A stretch of 64,000 nt of DNA from Peronospora farinosa (taxonomy: Eukaryota > Oomycota > Peronosporomycetes > Peronosporales > Peronosporaceae): the NCBI GenBank assembly GCA_947646735.1, contig CANTFK010000164.1, positions 186,001-250,000 on the forward strand, read 5' to 3'. A program made the translations under genes and the position numbers. This document shows positions 18,696-31,718 of the stretch, piece by piece. Under the pieces are notes generated by a model, which worked only from the letters and a program-made list of their open reading frames with translations, was not told the DNA's origin and searched no databases. Position 1 is the stretch's first letter, and each line of letters begins with the position of its first letter.

Positions 18696-18818
18696 GTACC
18701 GCGATCCAATATAGTACCGCGATCCGACACAGCGCGATCTGATACTAATATCAGTACCGCGATCCGATACTAATATCGTAATAGATCCGACCGAGGCAGC
18801 GATCCAGATCGCGGTGCT
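18696..18818. repeat. Short tandem spacer between two LTRs
   Basis: 'gtaccgcgatcc' occurs three times and 'gatactaatatc', which is nearly its own complement, twice, packed into 100 bp between the Gypsy-1 3' LTR and the next LTR. The end (18798-18814) repeats 'gcgatccagatcgc', also near-palindromic. Confidence 0.6.
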
Positions 18819-19480
18819 GTTGGAGTGGATCACATGACAATATCTGATGTTTTTCCGAAAGGGTGATACGTGGCAATAGATCCTGGACTGCAGGATGTCA
18901 GAATCGAAGGTTTTGGTATTGATTAGGCAACATTAAAGAGAATTCAATTTACTTTAAAAGGAACACGTGTCAGCTTTTTCTCCGGTTAAAATTTTTGACC
19001 ACCCGACGTCTCGAGAAGCTCACCCTCTCGCAAGTGTACGCCCTGGATTGTTTGGCCAGGTACGTCAAGGACTCTCAAGACACCCCCAAACTGCGATTGG
19101 ACGCAGAGGACTAAGAAGTCCAGATACAAGATTGCGAGACGGTTTAAGTGGTCAGAAGGCAAGCGGATCAAGTATCAACCAATTAGGCTAGGTGATCAAA
19201 AGGGATATCAGGGCGACTCAAATAGAGCACCCCCAAAAACAATTGCGATCGTATGAGAGATTCTACTCGATCGCCTCCCCCACCTATCCCTAACACGATT
19301 AGGATCAACATCGACTCAAATCCACCTAGAAGAGTGCAGCCCGCCCAACCGACGGGTACAAAAGGCGAGTAAAAATTTATACACGAAATCGGGGTACCCC
19401 CCCCCCCGTTAGTCGGTCGTCCGGGCGCCAGTGGAGAGTAGAATTCGCATCAGCAATTTTGCGAATCCCACTTCACCACA
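18819..19480 (+). repeat. LTR of a second gypsy family (Gypsy-2)
   Basis: This segment starts TGTTGGAGTGG and ends CCCACTTCACCACA, near-inverted termini like those of Gypsy-1. Its last ~170 bp (gtgcagcccgcccaaccgac ... caccaca) are clearly related to the Gypsy-1 LTR tail, while the first 480 bp differ. It runs directly into Gypsy-2 pol sequence without gag, so it is a deletion junction or a recombined LTR. Confidence 0.65.
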
Positions 19481-21410
19481 CTTCTTTGAGTACAGCTTCA
19501 TTGTACATTACAAGCCAGGCAAGACTAATATTCTCGCTAACGCTCTGCCACGACGCCCCGAATACGATCCTCGGACTACTTTAAGTCTTCAGGCGACTAA
19601 TGACGAGGATGATGATGATCGATGTGAGATGTGTGTATAGCTGAATCTAACTCGGGTTTCACCCGAGCTGTGTTTATTTGACGAGATCGTCATAGCGTAC
19701 GAATGCGATCCAAATTATGCGGACATTATCGAGTATCTGCGTGCTCCCAGAAATGCTGCATTGGGAGCTTTATCCCGAACCAAGCGCGATCACATTCATC
19801 GATACAGTCTAGACGGCGATTAGCTTCTGAATATTATCGATCAATTCGATATTCTCCCACGCACGGTGGCGCCAACGACATGGAATTGCGTGCAGAAACC
19901 ATACACGAGTATCACGACGTCCCTAGTGGCGGCCATTTAGGCCGCGAAAAGACTTTCTCGGCTGTGTCTCGAGACTTCTTCCGTCCCCCATGTATAAGTG
20001 GGTACGCAATTGGATTTTAACGTGCAAAATCTGCCAGCGTGTGAAGCCATCTTAATCGTCGCAGGCTCCCTTGCGACCGTTTCCGATTGCAGCCGAGGCC
20101 TGGAAATCAGTTTCGATGAACTTCATCTTCGGGCTCGCGCCCGATAGCCAAGCTCGAACGGACATCCTGGTTTTTGTTGACAGATTCAGCAAGATGACAC
20201 ATCTAGTGCCTGTTCACGCTAAGATCACCGCAGCAGAGACCGCGGCGAACTTTATTGACGCGGTTTTCCGTCATCATGGCCTGCCTGAAAACATTGATTC
20301 GGACCGTGATCCGCGATTTACGTCCGCATTTTGGACGTCACTGCTCGAGCTCCTCGGGACAAATCTGTTGATGTCAACTGCGGCCCATCCGAAAATGGAT
20401 GGGCAAACCAAGCGCGTGACCCGGGTCCTCGAAGATGTTCTTCGGAGTTATGCTACGTCATTTACAAGTTGGAGTGCATTTTTACCACTCGCTGAGTTCG
20501 CACTCAACAACGCCGAACACGCGTCAACAGGGTTAACGCCGTTTTTTGTATTCGGCTCCTCACCCTCGTGTTCCTACTCTTCTGGCCGTGGAGCGACCCA
20601 CAACATTTAGTGTCTCCACTCTGGGGGGGGATAAAGGTGATAAACAAGGATAGAGCGCAGCTAACGCTATTTTGAGCGCGAATGTAGTGACCCGATCGAA
20701 GGCGAAGACTGCTGCTTTAACGCCACGAGACGTGGCGTCCCCATTAGCTCGATGGACTGTGCAGCCATTGATTGAACCGTTTTCGGGTAGGCGGTCGCCT
20801 ACTGACAACTACGCGCCGATCGAGTCGACGCGACCAATTGATGACATGGCTGTGTCGGAGTTTATACTCCAACGTCAATCCATCACCCGATTTGTACGTG
20901 ACGCACTACAATCTGCGGTAGACCAACAGAATGACAACGCTGACAGAACATGATCAAGTTTGAGAAAGTTGATCGTGTATTATTATCTACTGAAGGTCTA
21001 AGGGAGTCAGTGGACACTAACCTGGGCGCGAGTAAATTCGCGCCACACTTTATCGGTCCATTAAAGGTTCTGAAGGCAATCGGCGACGATTATACACTCG
21101 ACGTCCCCTCTTCATTGCGGCTCCACCCGACGTTCTATATCGGGCGGCTAAAGGAATATCGTCCGGCTACGCTTCACGGCTTGGCTCCGATGCCGGCTTC
21201 AGGGGTCCGCAAGTCGAACGGCCTTCCCGTTGTGCTCGACGCGCCGATGACATGGGGCGCGGACGCAATGCCGTCTGTACACGACCAAGCACCTAGCGCT
21301 CCAGAACCCTTATCCGTTCGAGCAGTTCAAGGTTCGATTGCCGGTTCCCACTCGCATGTATTTTCCGCCTGGGCAACACGCTCACTGGTAGCATCAGCCT
21401 CCAGCTGAGC
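19481..21410 (+). pseudogene. Gypsy-2 pol remnant: RNase H end, integrase, C-terminal tail
   Basis: This region begins inside the RNase H end (SFIVHYKPGKTNILANALPRR). A cysteine/histidine region follows with stops near 19850-20050. The integrase core is at 20071-20610. Two catalytic positions are changed: SVSMNFIFGLA has Asn where the first Asp belongs, and MDGQTKRVTRVLED has Lys where the Glu belongs; DRDPRF keeps the middle Asp. After a break, 20950-21200 reads as the integrase tail with FAPHFIGPLKVLKAIGDDYTLDVPSSLRLHPTFYIGRLKEY. Wording differs from Gypsy-1, so it is another family of chromovirus-like gypsy. It is inactive. Confidence 0.8.
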
Positions 21411-22616
21411 ATCCGCAGCTTTGTTCACGGCCTGATCAACATCGTCTTGGGCAACCAGGACGCCAGGATTACCATCGCGAGGGCCCTCCTCCGATTGTCG
21501 ATGCGGAGGGACAGGTGCGCTGAATTGTAGACCGCATTGTGGGTCACGAGGACCCTCCTCAACCAGTACTGCAGTCGGCTCATGAGAAGCGCGCGGTTAC
21601 ATCCGCGCGCAGGTATTGAGTACGTTGGCTTGGATTCCCTCCCGAGCAGGATACATGGTAATCGCGTTCCTTACTCCTTCGTGACGTTCCAGATGCGGTT
21701 CAGTCGTACGAAACCACGTAGTCGGGCTATTCCGATGCGAGCGCGAACGCGAACGCTCTCGTGACAAACGAGAGCGGTAATGAGACTCACGCCGTTGAGA
21801 ACAAGAACGATGACGCGAACGAAAACGTCGTGGTGAATACATTTCATCACAATTACGAAGCGAGACTCGCGCAACAGGACGGGCAGGCGAATGTGTCGCT
21901 GCCCTGCGCTGATTATTCAGCGGAGATCGACTCCACTGTCGCAAATGGTGCTGTCAGCGAGGCGAACCATGAATAACAGCGCTTCCCTGTTCGCTCAGAC
22001 TTCTCTCATATTTCGCAATCCAACTTTGTTCGCTTTCGCTGAGTGAACACTCAGCGATGTGTCGTCACTATTCGTCATGAATTGGGCGTGGCATCGAGTC
22101 ACAAGACTGGCATCCTTCATTGACATGAACGAAGCAGAGGCAGTCCTTATTTCAAGCATTCTCACACACCCTTTTGCATATCGCGCCGATGGAGTGATTG
22201 GCGCGAAGTTACTCACGATTGGCGAGCCGTAGTGGAAGCTGCTACCGTCCTCGAGCATCCGATTTCAACGTCGTATGAAGGCGCACCAAGAACATTGTAG
22301 GGCCTCATACCCGATTGCATCAAGGCCTTTTCCACGCAGTTTTCGAAATCGCCGGAAGTAGTCCCGCATCGAGTCCAGTGAGTCCGGAGCGTGAGCTCCG
22401 GACAAGTCATACAGTGGCCAAGGTATGAGTTGTTGCGCCATGATGCTGGTATTTGCCCCCCCCCCGCTGATGGTGCTTAAGGGTGCTGCAGTATTGGGTT
22501 TTGTTTTTCAGACAATGCTTGTCCATTTGTGAGCGATAAGGTTTCGACAGTTGAGTACTCACGGTTGGTGAGTGCTGTCTTGAGAAGGCGGTGATGCAAT
22601 GAACTACATTACACAC
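21411..22616 (-). pseudogene. Minus-strand coding-like remnants downstream of Gypsy-2 (unassigned)
   Basis: Minus-strand frames at 22410-22213 (SMRDYFRRFRKLRGKG in one frame), 22258-21995 and 21944-21597 are open and protein-like. The last is rich in Arg-Ser (RSRHRSCSQRRESHYRSRLSRERSRSRSHR). They may be a gag of an element in opposite orientation, or an antisense frame of Gypsy-2 like that of Gypsy-1. Plus-strand frames also exist (21761-21976). No domain is recognised. A C-homopolymer lies near 22458-22467. Confidence 0.35.
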
Positions 22617-22937
22617 ATAGTTTTAGATAAATAAATAAACAATTACATATGTAGGCAGGCGCTGTGACCGAATAGCGGGCACAGCGTGGCAATTTATTAT
22701 TAATTTTTTTTATTGGGGCCTAAAAAATAGTATGCACCAATGATTTATTAATCTGAAGATATGTGGTTCCTGAAAGGCGTGAACACTGTCGTATTTATTA
22801 CGACTAAAATCTTCGTAACTAGTACGAATTAAAACAAAAGTAAAAATTAGTTAAATTTACTCAATACCTGTTACTTGGGCTTGAGTTTTTTCAAGCGCGC
22901 GAGTTAGCTAGTGACAGTACGTTCTAGACCGGTTACA
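22617..22937. other. AT-rich gap
   Basis: Low-complexity AT-rich sequence with 'aataaataaa' runs. No gene was recognised. Confidence 0.5.
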
Positions 22938-23797
22938 CAAATTCTTCAGGGAGCTTGTCATCCCTGGCCTTTTCCTTAGTATTCTCATGGGTATTAACCT
23001 CCTGGTCTTTGCTTTGCTCCCGAACCGTAGGCAAGGGAGACCGCTTCCGATAGCGGGTCTTGGGGGGTGTTGCTACTCGAACGAGCTCACAGGCCAAATA
23101 TATCCTGGAGCTCTATTCGCGCTTGAACTTAACCACGGAACTGTCTTCGACGGGGGGCCAAAATGAATCCCTTCCCGGAACAGTGAGTAACTTAGAACAA
23201 GTCCTTCTTGGGTGACGAAGTCGTGCCACGTAGATCGCAAATTGAGTAGTATTTAATATAGTCCTATCCTTGTAACTCCTTTACTCTATCCTTGCCTGAA
23301 GCTTTGATTCCTTTCGTCTACTGGTCTGATCCTTGTGTTAACTGGTGAGGAGTGGCTGAACCCCGGGAACCCGGGTCGAACGACGAGGGGTCGAGGTCTA
23401 CTAGTACTGGACCGGGTTTTTCAATGAGGGACCGTAATTGGCTCCTTTCGGTGCCAATTCACCGGTGATCTTTTCTACGTTGTCCTACAAATTTTTCACC
23501 GCCAACGTTTGCTTCCCTTCGAGGTGCCATGTCTCTCTAGTCTCCTCTCCCTAATACACGGTCTTTTTATACCCCGAGTCCAACTGGTCTCTGGGGTACT
23601 CATATTTCAACATGCACTTCAACACACATCTACATCTTCATTCAAGTCTTTCTAAGAGTGCAACCGCCAGCCGACGGATCACAAGGTGAGAGAAGGTCCA
23701 TACGCGGCATCGGGGTACCCCCTCCGACAGTCGGCACTCCGTCACAGTGAGTGGTTTGGGGTCTCATCATACAATTTATAGAATCCACTCCACCACA
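22938..23797. repeat. Rearranged Gypsy-1-type LTR: inverted 5' part joined to direct 3' tail
   Basis: Bases 22938-23623 match the reverse complement of Gypsy-1 LTR positions from about 7365 back to the LTR start at 6474. Landmarks are 'cttcagggag', 'tatatcctggagctctattc' and 'gcacttcaacacaca'. Bases 23640-23797 match the last ~160 bp of the same LTR in direct orientation and end CCACTCCACCACA. The minisatellite part is much shorter here. The two parts therefore face opposite ways. No internal element sequence adjoins. Confidence 0.75.
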
Positions 23798-26494
<2,697 letters not shown>

Positions 26495-26589
26495 ATACTT
26501 GCAATAGATGAACTGGTCTTCCCATTACCATCGACTGTGGTTGTGAGTTCACGTTTGTTTGTCTATTTGGGCCCTGTGTTGTTTGCTTC

Positions 26590-28041
26590 TTACTTTTGCC
26601 GGCTTGAACGTAGTGTCCGAATCTTGTGTCTCTGCATCTTCTTCGTGCCACGGCCAAAGCTACCTCGCTTCTGGAGTGGACCCCGACGAGTTTGCTTGCC
26701 TAGTGACACCGTCTGTTGGGATACAGTCACCGGTGAGGTTACAGGCATATCTTGACGCAGTTCTTTGATCGTGCTATTGTTCCGCTTCGAGTTTTCGATG
26801 CTCGTAGCTAGCGCAAGGTCGTGTTTCGTCACAAGACTTGTCACCAGTCCCTGCTCGCCAGCTCTACCCGTTCGTCCAGCGCGATGCACGTAGTCGACAG
26901 CAGTCTTCGGAAAGTCAAATATTACGACGTGCTTTACCGAGTCGAAATCAAGACCACGAGCTGCCAGATCCGTGCACACCAAGATGTTTACATTCGCATT
27001 CTCAATGAATGCATGGATAGCATCATGGCGTCTTGCCGACGGCATGTCACCGTGCAGACATGCCGTATCTTGGATACCATGCTCACGTAGCATATGCTCT
27101 GTAGAGCGGACGCTTGCTGAGTTGCGACAGAAAATCACCGTTTTTGCTGTCTGATGCTTGTGCAGACGCAATACGTCACGCAACGCCGAGTGCTTGGACT
27201 CGGGAACAACACGGACAAACTCTTCCTTAATGGTACTTGGGGTCTTGTGGATCTTGTCGTCACTTACAACACGCAGGTCACCAAATTTCTTCTTAAGCAC
27301 TTGATCAATCGGCGAACGGACGGTCGCGGCCGCTAAAATCATCTGCAGTGGTTGGTTGCGCTTGGCAGCACTGGCTTGAATCGGTCCGAGAATCTCCTCC
27401 AACTCTTTGCGGAATCCCATCTTGGCATCAAATAGCGTATCAGCTTCATCAACCACTACTGTATCGATTCGTGAGACAAAGAAATCTCGCATCTTGATAC
27501 ACTTGGCCACTCGTCCAGGAGTACCAATGATGAGATCAAGTCTCCGAGACGTATTTTTCTGCTGGATACTTTTACGTTCTCCACTCGTGACAGTACAGGA
27601 CGCAAACTTGGCTGAATGGGACAACTGCTTCGCTACTGAAGCTACTTGGAGCGCCAATTCTCGACTGGGTAGCAACACCAAAACACGAGGTCGTCCTCGA
27701 ATAATGTCAGTGTTTGGACCTTGTTTGATCTCGTGCTGCTTTTGCTTCACTGCTTCTTTGCGCAGCAACTGCTCGATAATGGGAACCAAGTAAGCCAATG
27801 TTTTCCCAGTACCCGTTTGTGCTGCACAGAGCACGTTATGACGCGCTAGAATCGCTGGCATACATTTCTGTTGAATACCAGTAGCTCTGGTGATTTTCAT
27901 CTCCTTCAAACCGGAAACAAGACGTGCATCAAGACCGAAATCTTGAAATGATTGCAATGAAATAAAGCGATGATATGAAGGCGATGGTTGGATAGTTGTC
28001 AGTTTAATGCGCTGGCCCAACAACCTTGATGCAAGTCTCAT
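26590..28041 (-). CDS. DEAD-box RNA helicase, probably mitochondrial (DDX28-like)
   Basis: The frame is open from 28128, but I prefer the Met at 28041 because it gives 483 residues beginning MRLASRLLGQRIKL, a basic, amphipathic, acid-free start typical of a mitochondrial presequence. The helicase core has a Q motif (GIQQ near 55-58), AQTGTGKT at 74-81, PSRELA near 125-130, TPGR at 174-177 and DEAD at 198-201. Motif III is AAT rather than the common SAT. In the second RecA domain, ARGLDFD and HRAGRTGRAG are present. The C-terminus is short and very basic (GRGTKKMQRHKIRT), as in RNA-binding helicases. A role in mitochondrial ribosome assembly, as for DDX28, is inferred from these traits only. 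The longer start would add 29 residues with no targeting character. Confidence 0.8.
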   Translation of the reverse strand: MRLASRLLGQRIKLTTIQPSPSYHRFISLQSFQDFGLDARLVSGLKEMKITRATGIQQKCMPAILARHNVLCAAQTGTGKTLAYLVPIIEQLLRKEAVKQKQHEIKQGPNTDIIRGRPRVLVLLPSRELALQVASVAKQLSHSAKFASCTVTSGERKSIQQKNTSRRLDLIIGTPGRVAKCIKMRDFFVSRIDTVVVDEADTLFDAKMGFRKELEEILGPIQASAAKRNQPLQMILAAATVRSPIDQVLKKKFGDLRVVSDDKIHKTPSTIKEEFVRVVPESKHSALRDVLRLHKHQTAKTVIFCRNSASVRSTEHMLREHGIQDTACLHGDMPSARRHDAIHAFIENANVNILVCTDLAARGLDFDSVKHVVIFDFPKTAVDYVHRAGRTGRAGEQGLVTSLVTKHDLALATSIENSKRNNSTIKELRQDMPVTSPVTVSQQTVSLGKQTRRGPLQKRGSFGRGTKKMQRHKIRTLRSSRQK

Positions 28042-28128
28042 TTTGTATTGACACTGGTGGACGCTGACGACCCTTACAAAAACCAAGTGATTTGAGTGAT
28101 TGATTACGCTCGTAAGCTCTCGAGTCAA

Positions 28129-29191
28129 TGTAAACTACTGACTCATATACATCATATACTTGTGCTGTAGCATAATTACAGTCCCACGTGACGAGCTTCC
28201 AGTGGTGCTCCATGTTCATAAGGAGGGACTGCAACGATCAGACGCTATGGTGCAATGGCAACCGATGTACTAGCTCTATATACTGCAAGATTCAAGACTC
28301 TATCTCATTGTTGTATAGACCATTTGTGCGTTGACTATGAGAAGCGCGACATTGTGTGCGTTGCGCGATCAATGTCACATTGTTAGCAGCAAAAGTGTCA
28401 TGAAATGGCCTCTGACATCTCGTCTCGTTGCCGAAACGCACGACTAATTCGTCGTTGTTAGTTGCATTTCAATTGACAGCTTCACTATTGAAGATGCGGT
28501 TACAAGCTACAGATTGTTTGATGATCCTTTCGCTAACAAAGCTATTGATTATCCCTCCCGTCACGAGGTCGACAGTCGAGTGTGGACAGACTAGACTCGC
28601 TGATGATTACAACAAGACAAGTGTCGTCAGACGACACGCTTTCTTTACAACAAAGCTGCTATTGAGCATTCCATGTTCATAACGGAGGACACATTACAAA
28701 CATGTAGAGAGAGACCATGTTGGTGCAAGAAATCTATATGCTGATAGTATATATATATATATATCTCAACTCTTTGCCGTACAAAGGTCATGACGTTGTT
28801 TATCTGCTTGGTAACTCTAAAGCTCTGTACATAAATAAGATCTCGTTGTAAGTAATCTCACTTTCTTGGCTAAGAACTCCACGAGCTGGAGCTCTACGGA
28901 ACAAAAAAAAGCAGCCAAAAGGGGGAGTCAGTCCTATTGTAAAAGGGTGGGTTTCATTCTGCATACAAATATAGAGTAGTCAAAACGTATCTCCAGTGAC
29001 GGACGGACGCACTACCCCACGTCTTGACAAAACTTTTTGTCGTCGTTCTTGTGGCATTAGTTTGTTCTTTTTCCATTGTCTCTCTCTCTCTCGAAAGTTA
29101 CTCGCACATTTTTCATCTCTACTCGTATCGATCGAGTCTTGAAGAAAAAGAAGAAGAAGAAAACAACAGGGTTTTCAAGTAGCTGTTTTCA
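28129..29191. other. Gap between divergent genes, with a TA microsatellite
   Basis: This is the divergent intergenic region of the helicase (minus) and the PX gene (plus). It holds an alternating TA run at about 28748-28763 and a 'tctctctctctc' run at 29081-29092 ahead of the PX gene. A short similarity, 'ccatgttcataa.ggagga', occurs at 28208 and 28672. No gene was recognised. Confidence 0.5.
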
Positions 29192-31321
29192 ATGTATTCG
29201 TCGTATTGGAAACCAAATGATGGACGAGAGTCCCATGTACGAACGGATCATGAAGCTCTTCATCGAGATGAAGCTACACATAAAGCCATGCAATCCGATG
29301 AAACCGAGTTACGACCATTGGATCTAGAGACAATCATGAGTTCAAAAGCAGCCGTCAAATTTTGGTATTTACATCGTCCAAAGACCATGGCTTATGTCCA
29401 CAAGAATGCGACTAAAGTTCAGAGTCTCGGACGTGCTTTTGCCGTTCGAAAACTACGGGAAAAACACGGGGCTGAATATATGGCCAATCTAGCACGACAG
29501 GATCAAGTCCGACGTGACGCTGATGTGCTCAAGGAACTTACGGATGAAGAACGGGCAGCGAAAGAGCTGAATGATGCTGCCTATGATGCTCGGGTTGAAG
29601 AATCGAGACGTCTACGTCGTGAGCAGATTGAAAATGAACGTCGTGCGGAAGAAGAGATTCGCATCAAGCAGGCAGAAGCGGCATCTGAACGTCGTCGTCT
29701 TGAGGAAGAACGCAAAGCTGCGGCGTTGGCTGCTCAGAAGGAAGCAGAGCGTCTGCGAGAAGAGGAAAGACTTGTCAAGCAGCAGAAAGCTGAGGAAGAG
29801 CGTCGTCGTCAACAAGAAGAAGCTTTGCGGCTTGAAGAGCTCCGTCTTATTGAGGAGGAAGAGCGTCGTGCTGCTGAAAAGGTTGAGGCTGAACGCAAGG
29901 CGGAAGAAGAGCGATTGGCTGCTCTGGAAGCTGCTCGTTTGGCTGAAGAGGAGGCCATTCGTGCTGAAGAAATACGTCTTGCTGAAGAGAAACGGGTTCG
30001 TGAAGAAGAAGAGGAACGACTGCGTCTTCAAGAAGAGGAACGTCTTGCGGAAGAGAAACGGGTTCGTGAAGAAGAAGAGGAACGACTGCGGCTTCAAGAA
30101 GAGAAACGTCTTGCTGAAGAGGAACGCATTCGCGCAGAAGAGGAGAAGGCTGCTTTCCTCGCTGCTCAGGCTCGCGAGGAAGAGGAACGTCTTGAGCGTG
30201 AAGCCGAAGAGAAGCGTCTTCGTGCGGAAGAGGAGCGCCGTGCGCAACTGCAGCGTGAAAAACGCGAGCGCAAACGCGCAGAAGCGGCTCTCGCTGCCAA
30301 GCTTGCCAAGGAGGAGGCGGAGCGTATCCACCAGGAGCGCATTCAGCAGGAGAAGAATGAGAAGTATGCGCAATCGCTGTCAAAGGACGTGCCGGTGGTC
30401 GTGCATCAGCGTGGCCCGGGCCGTATCGTAAGTTACGACAAGCAGCGCGAGACGTATGCTGTCGAATTGGACAAGTCCATGGGCGGCATGCAGATTACTG
30501 TGCCAATTGGTGACGTCAACCTTGATGACAAACGTATTCTATCTCCACGCACCAAGGTGGACACGCCGTTTGGCACGGGTGAGGTAGTGGGTCTTGACCC
30601 ACACGTTGGATGCTACGCTATCAACACTGAAGTCGGCGCACCGGACGACAATCAGTTTTTGGCGTTCGTACAGGTCAAGGATGTTGTTTTGCACGTGGAG
30701 GAAGAGGAAGAGCGTGCGATTGTGGAGGATGCGTCGTTGCCAAGTACGTTGCCTACTGTTCATGGAAAATGATGGTGGATGTCTTACTGATTGCGTTTTG
30801 TTTATTATTGCAGTTCCTGATGAGATCGGTCTTGATTCGGCTCGCATCGTTGATAGCCGCATTGTAAACCGCACGGGTAGCAAGTTCATTCAGTACAAGT
30901 TGGAAATCCGCACAACGAATTATGGCACGGTGTTTTGCTGGAAACGTTATAGCACCTTCCGGTACGTGATACTTCTATCGTGTTGTGGCTGGTGTAATGC
31001 GATTCTAATGTGCTTGTCTATACTTTATTGTGCAGCTCCTTGTGTGACCGCCTCATTAAGGAAAACGGCATGAAACGCCGTGACATTCCGGACTTGCCGC
31101 ACCGTCACCTTGTGGGTAACTTTTCGCAGCAAACGATTGGTGAGCGTGCGGAGAAGCTGAACTTGTTTCTGAGTGCCGCTGCGAAGGCAGAGCACTTGCA
31201 GTGGGGCATTCGCGTGGACGACCAGATTGCCGTCTACAAGCGCCGCAACAAACGTGCAACACAGCCCAGCAGTCAACCCGGTAGCCGCGGCGCCCGCAGA
31301 ATTTTCTCGCGACGACGGTAA
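29192..31321 (+). CDS. Long charged-helix protein with SH3-like repeats and a C-terminal PX domain
   Basis: There are three exons: 29192-30743, 30814-30961 and 31036-31321, with GTACGT donors and TTGCAG/GTGCAG acceptors. The frame joins cleanly to give 661 residues. Residues ~55-85 hold a short IQ-like helix (NATKVQSLGRAFAVRKLRE). Residues ~100-400 are an almost unbroken Glu/Arg/Ala-rich helix with near-repeats (REEEEERLRLQEE twice). Two short beta-rich units follow (GPGRIVSYDKQRETYAVEL and TPFGTGEVVGLDPHVGCYAI). The C-terminal 130 residues form a PX domain: YKLEIRTTN, FCWKRYSTFRSL, LPHRHLVGNF and ERAEKLNLFL. PX domains bind phosphoinositides, mainly on endosomes, so a membrane-to-cytoskeleton or trafficking link is inferred. 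The combination is not one I know from animals or yeast. Confidence 0.8.
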
Positions 31322-31718
31322 TTGTAGGCTAGTTTCTCATATCGCTATGCTGCCGCGTGAACTGTTTGGTTCAGTCAAGCCTTTCTGCATAGAGATGCAG
31401 AGCTGAGCCAGTATGTTAAAGCAGCAGAGTCGAGTTGTAAGATTGATAGGTCAGGTATGATTCTCGCTCGATTGAAGAGTAGAGTTTGACTAGACTACTG
31501 GAAATTGGGTTTTTATCTTGACAACCTTGCTTCGATCGCTCTGATTTTGCATGTAGCAGCATAGTTGTTGGCAATAATGTGTGACGAGTGCTTTCAATGC
31601 ATAGTCATACTTCAAAGTTTTGGGGTTTACATTTTATCTTTATCCATTTCTTCATATTCAAGAACATGACAAGCACGACGGTGGTTTAACGAATCCTCTT
31701 CGCTGCTTTCTTGTATGT
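31322..31718. other. Convergent 3' flanks
   Basis: This ~400-bp stretch lies between the stop codons of the PX gene and the minus-strand MYND gene. It is likely 3' untranslated sequence of both. Nothing else was recognised. Confidence 0.5.

Noticed and set aside
27991..28128. Upstream Met (28128) as start of the DEAD-box helicase
   Set aside because: The extra 29 residues have no targeting or conserved character, while the Met at 28041 begins a typical mitochondrial presequence.
28748..28763. TA run as a TATA promoter of a gene
   Set aside because: It is a simple alternating microsatellite far from the nearest start codon.
29571..30431. Long open frames on both strands within the PX gene (286 codons plus, 253 and 178 codons minus)
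   Set aside because: They are shadows of the Glu/Arg/Ala-rich repeat codons. Only the frame of 29192 joins by splicing to the PX exons and has domains.
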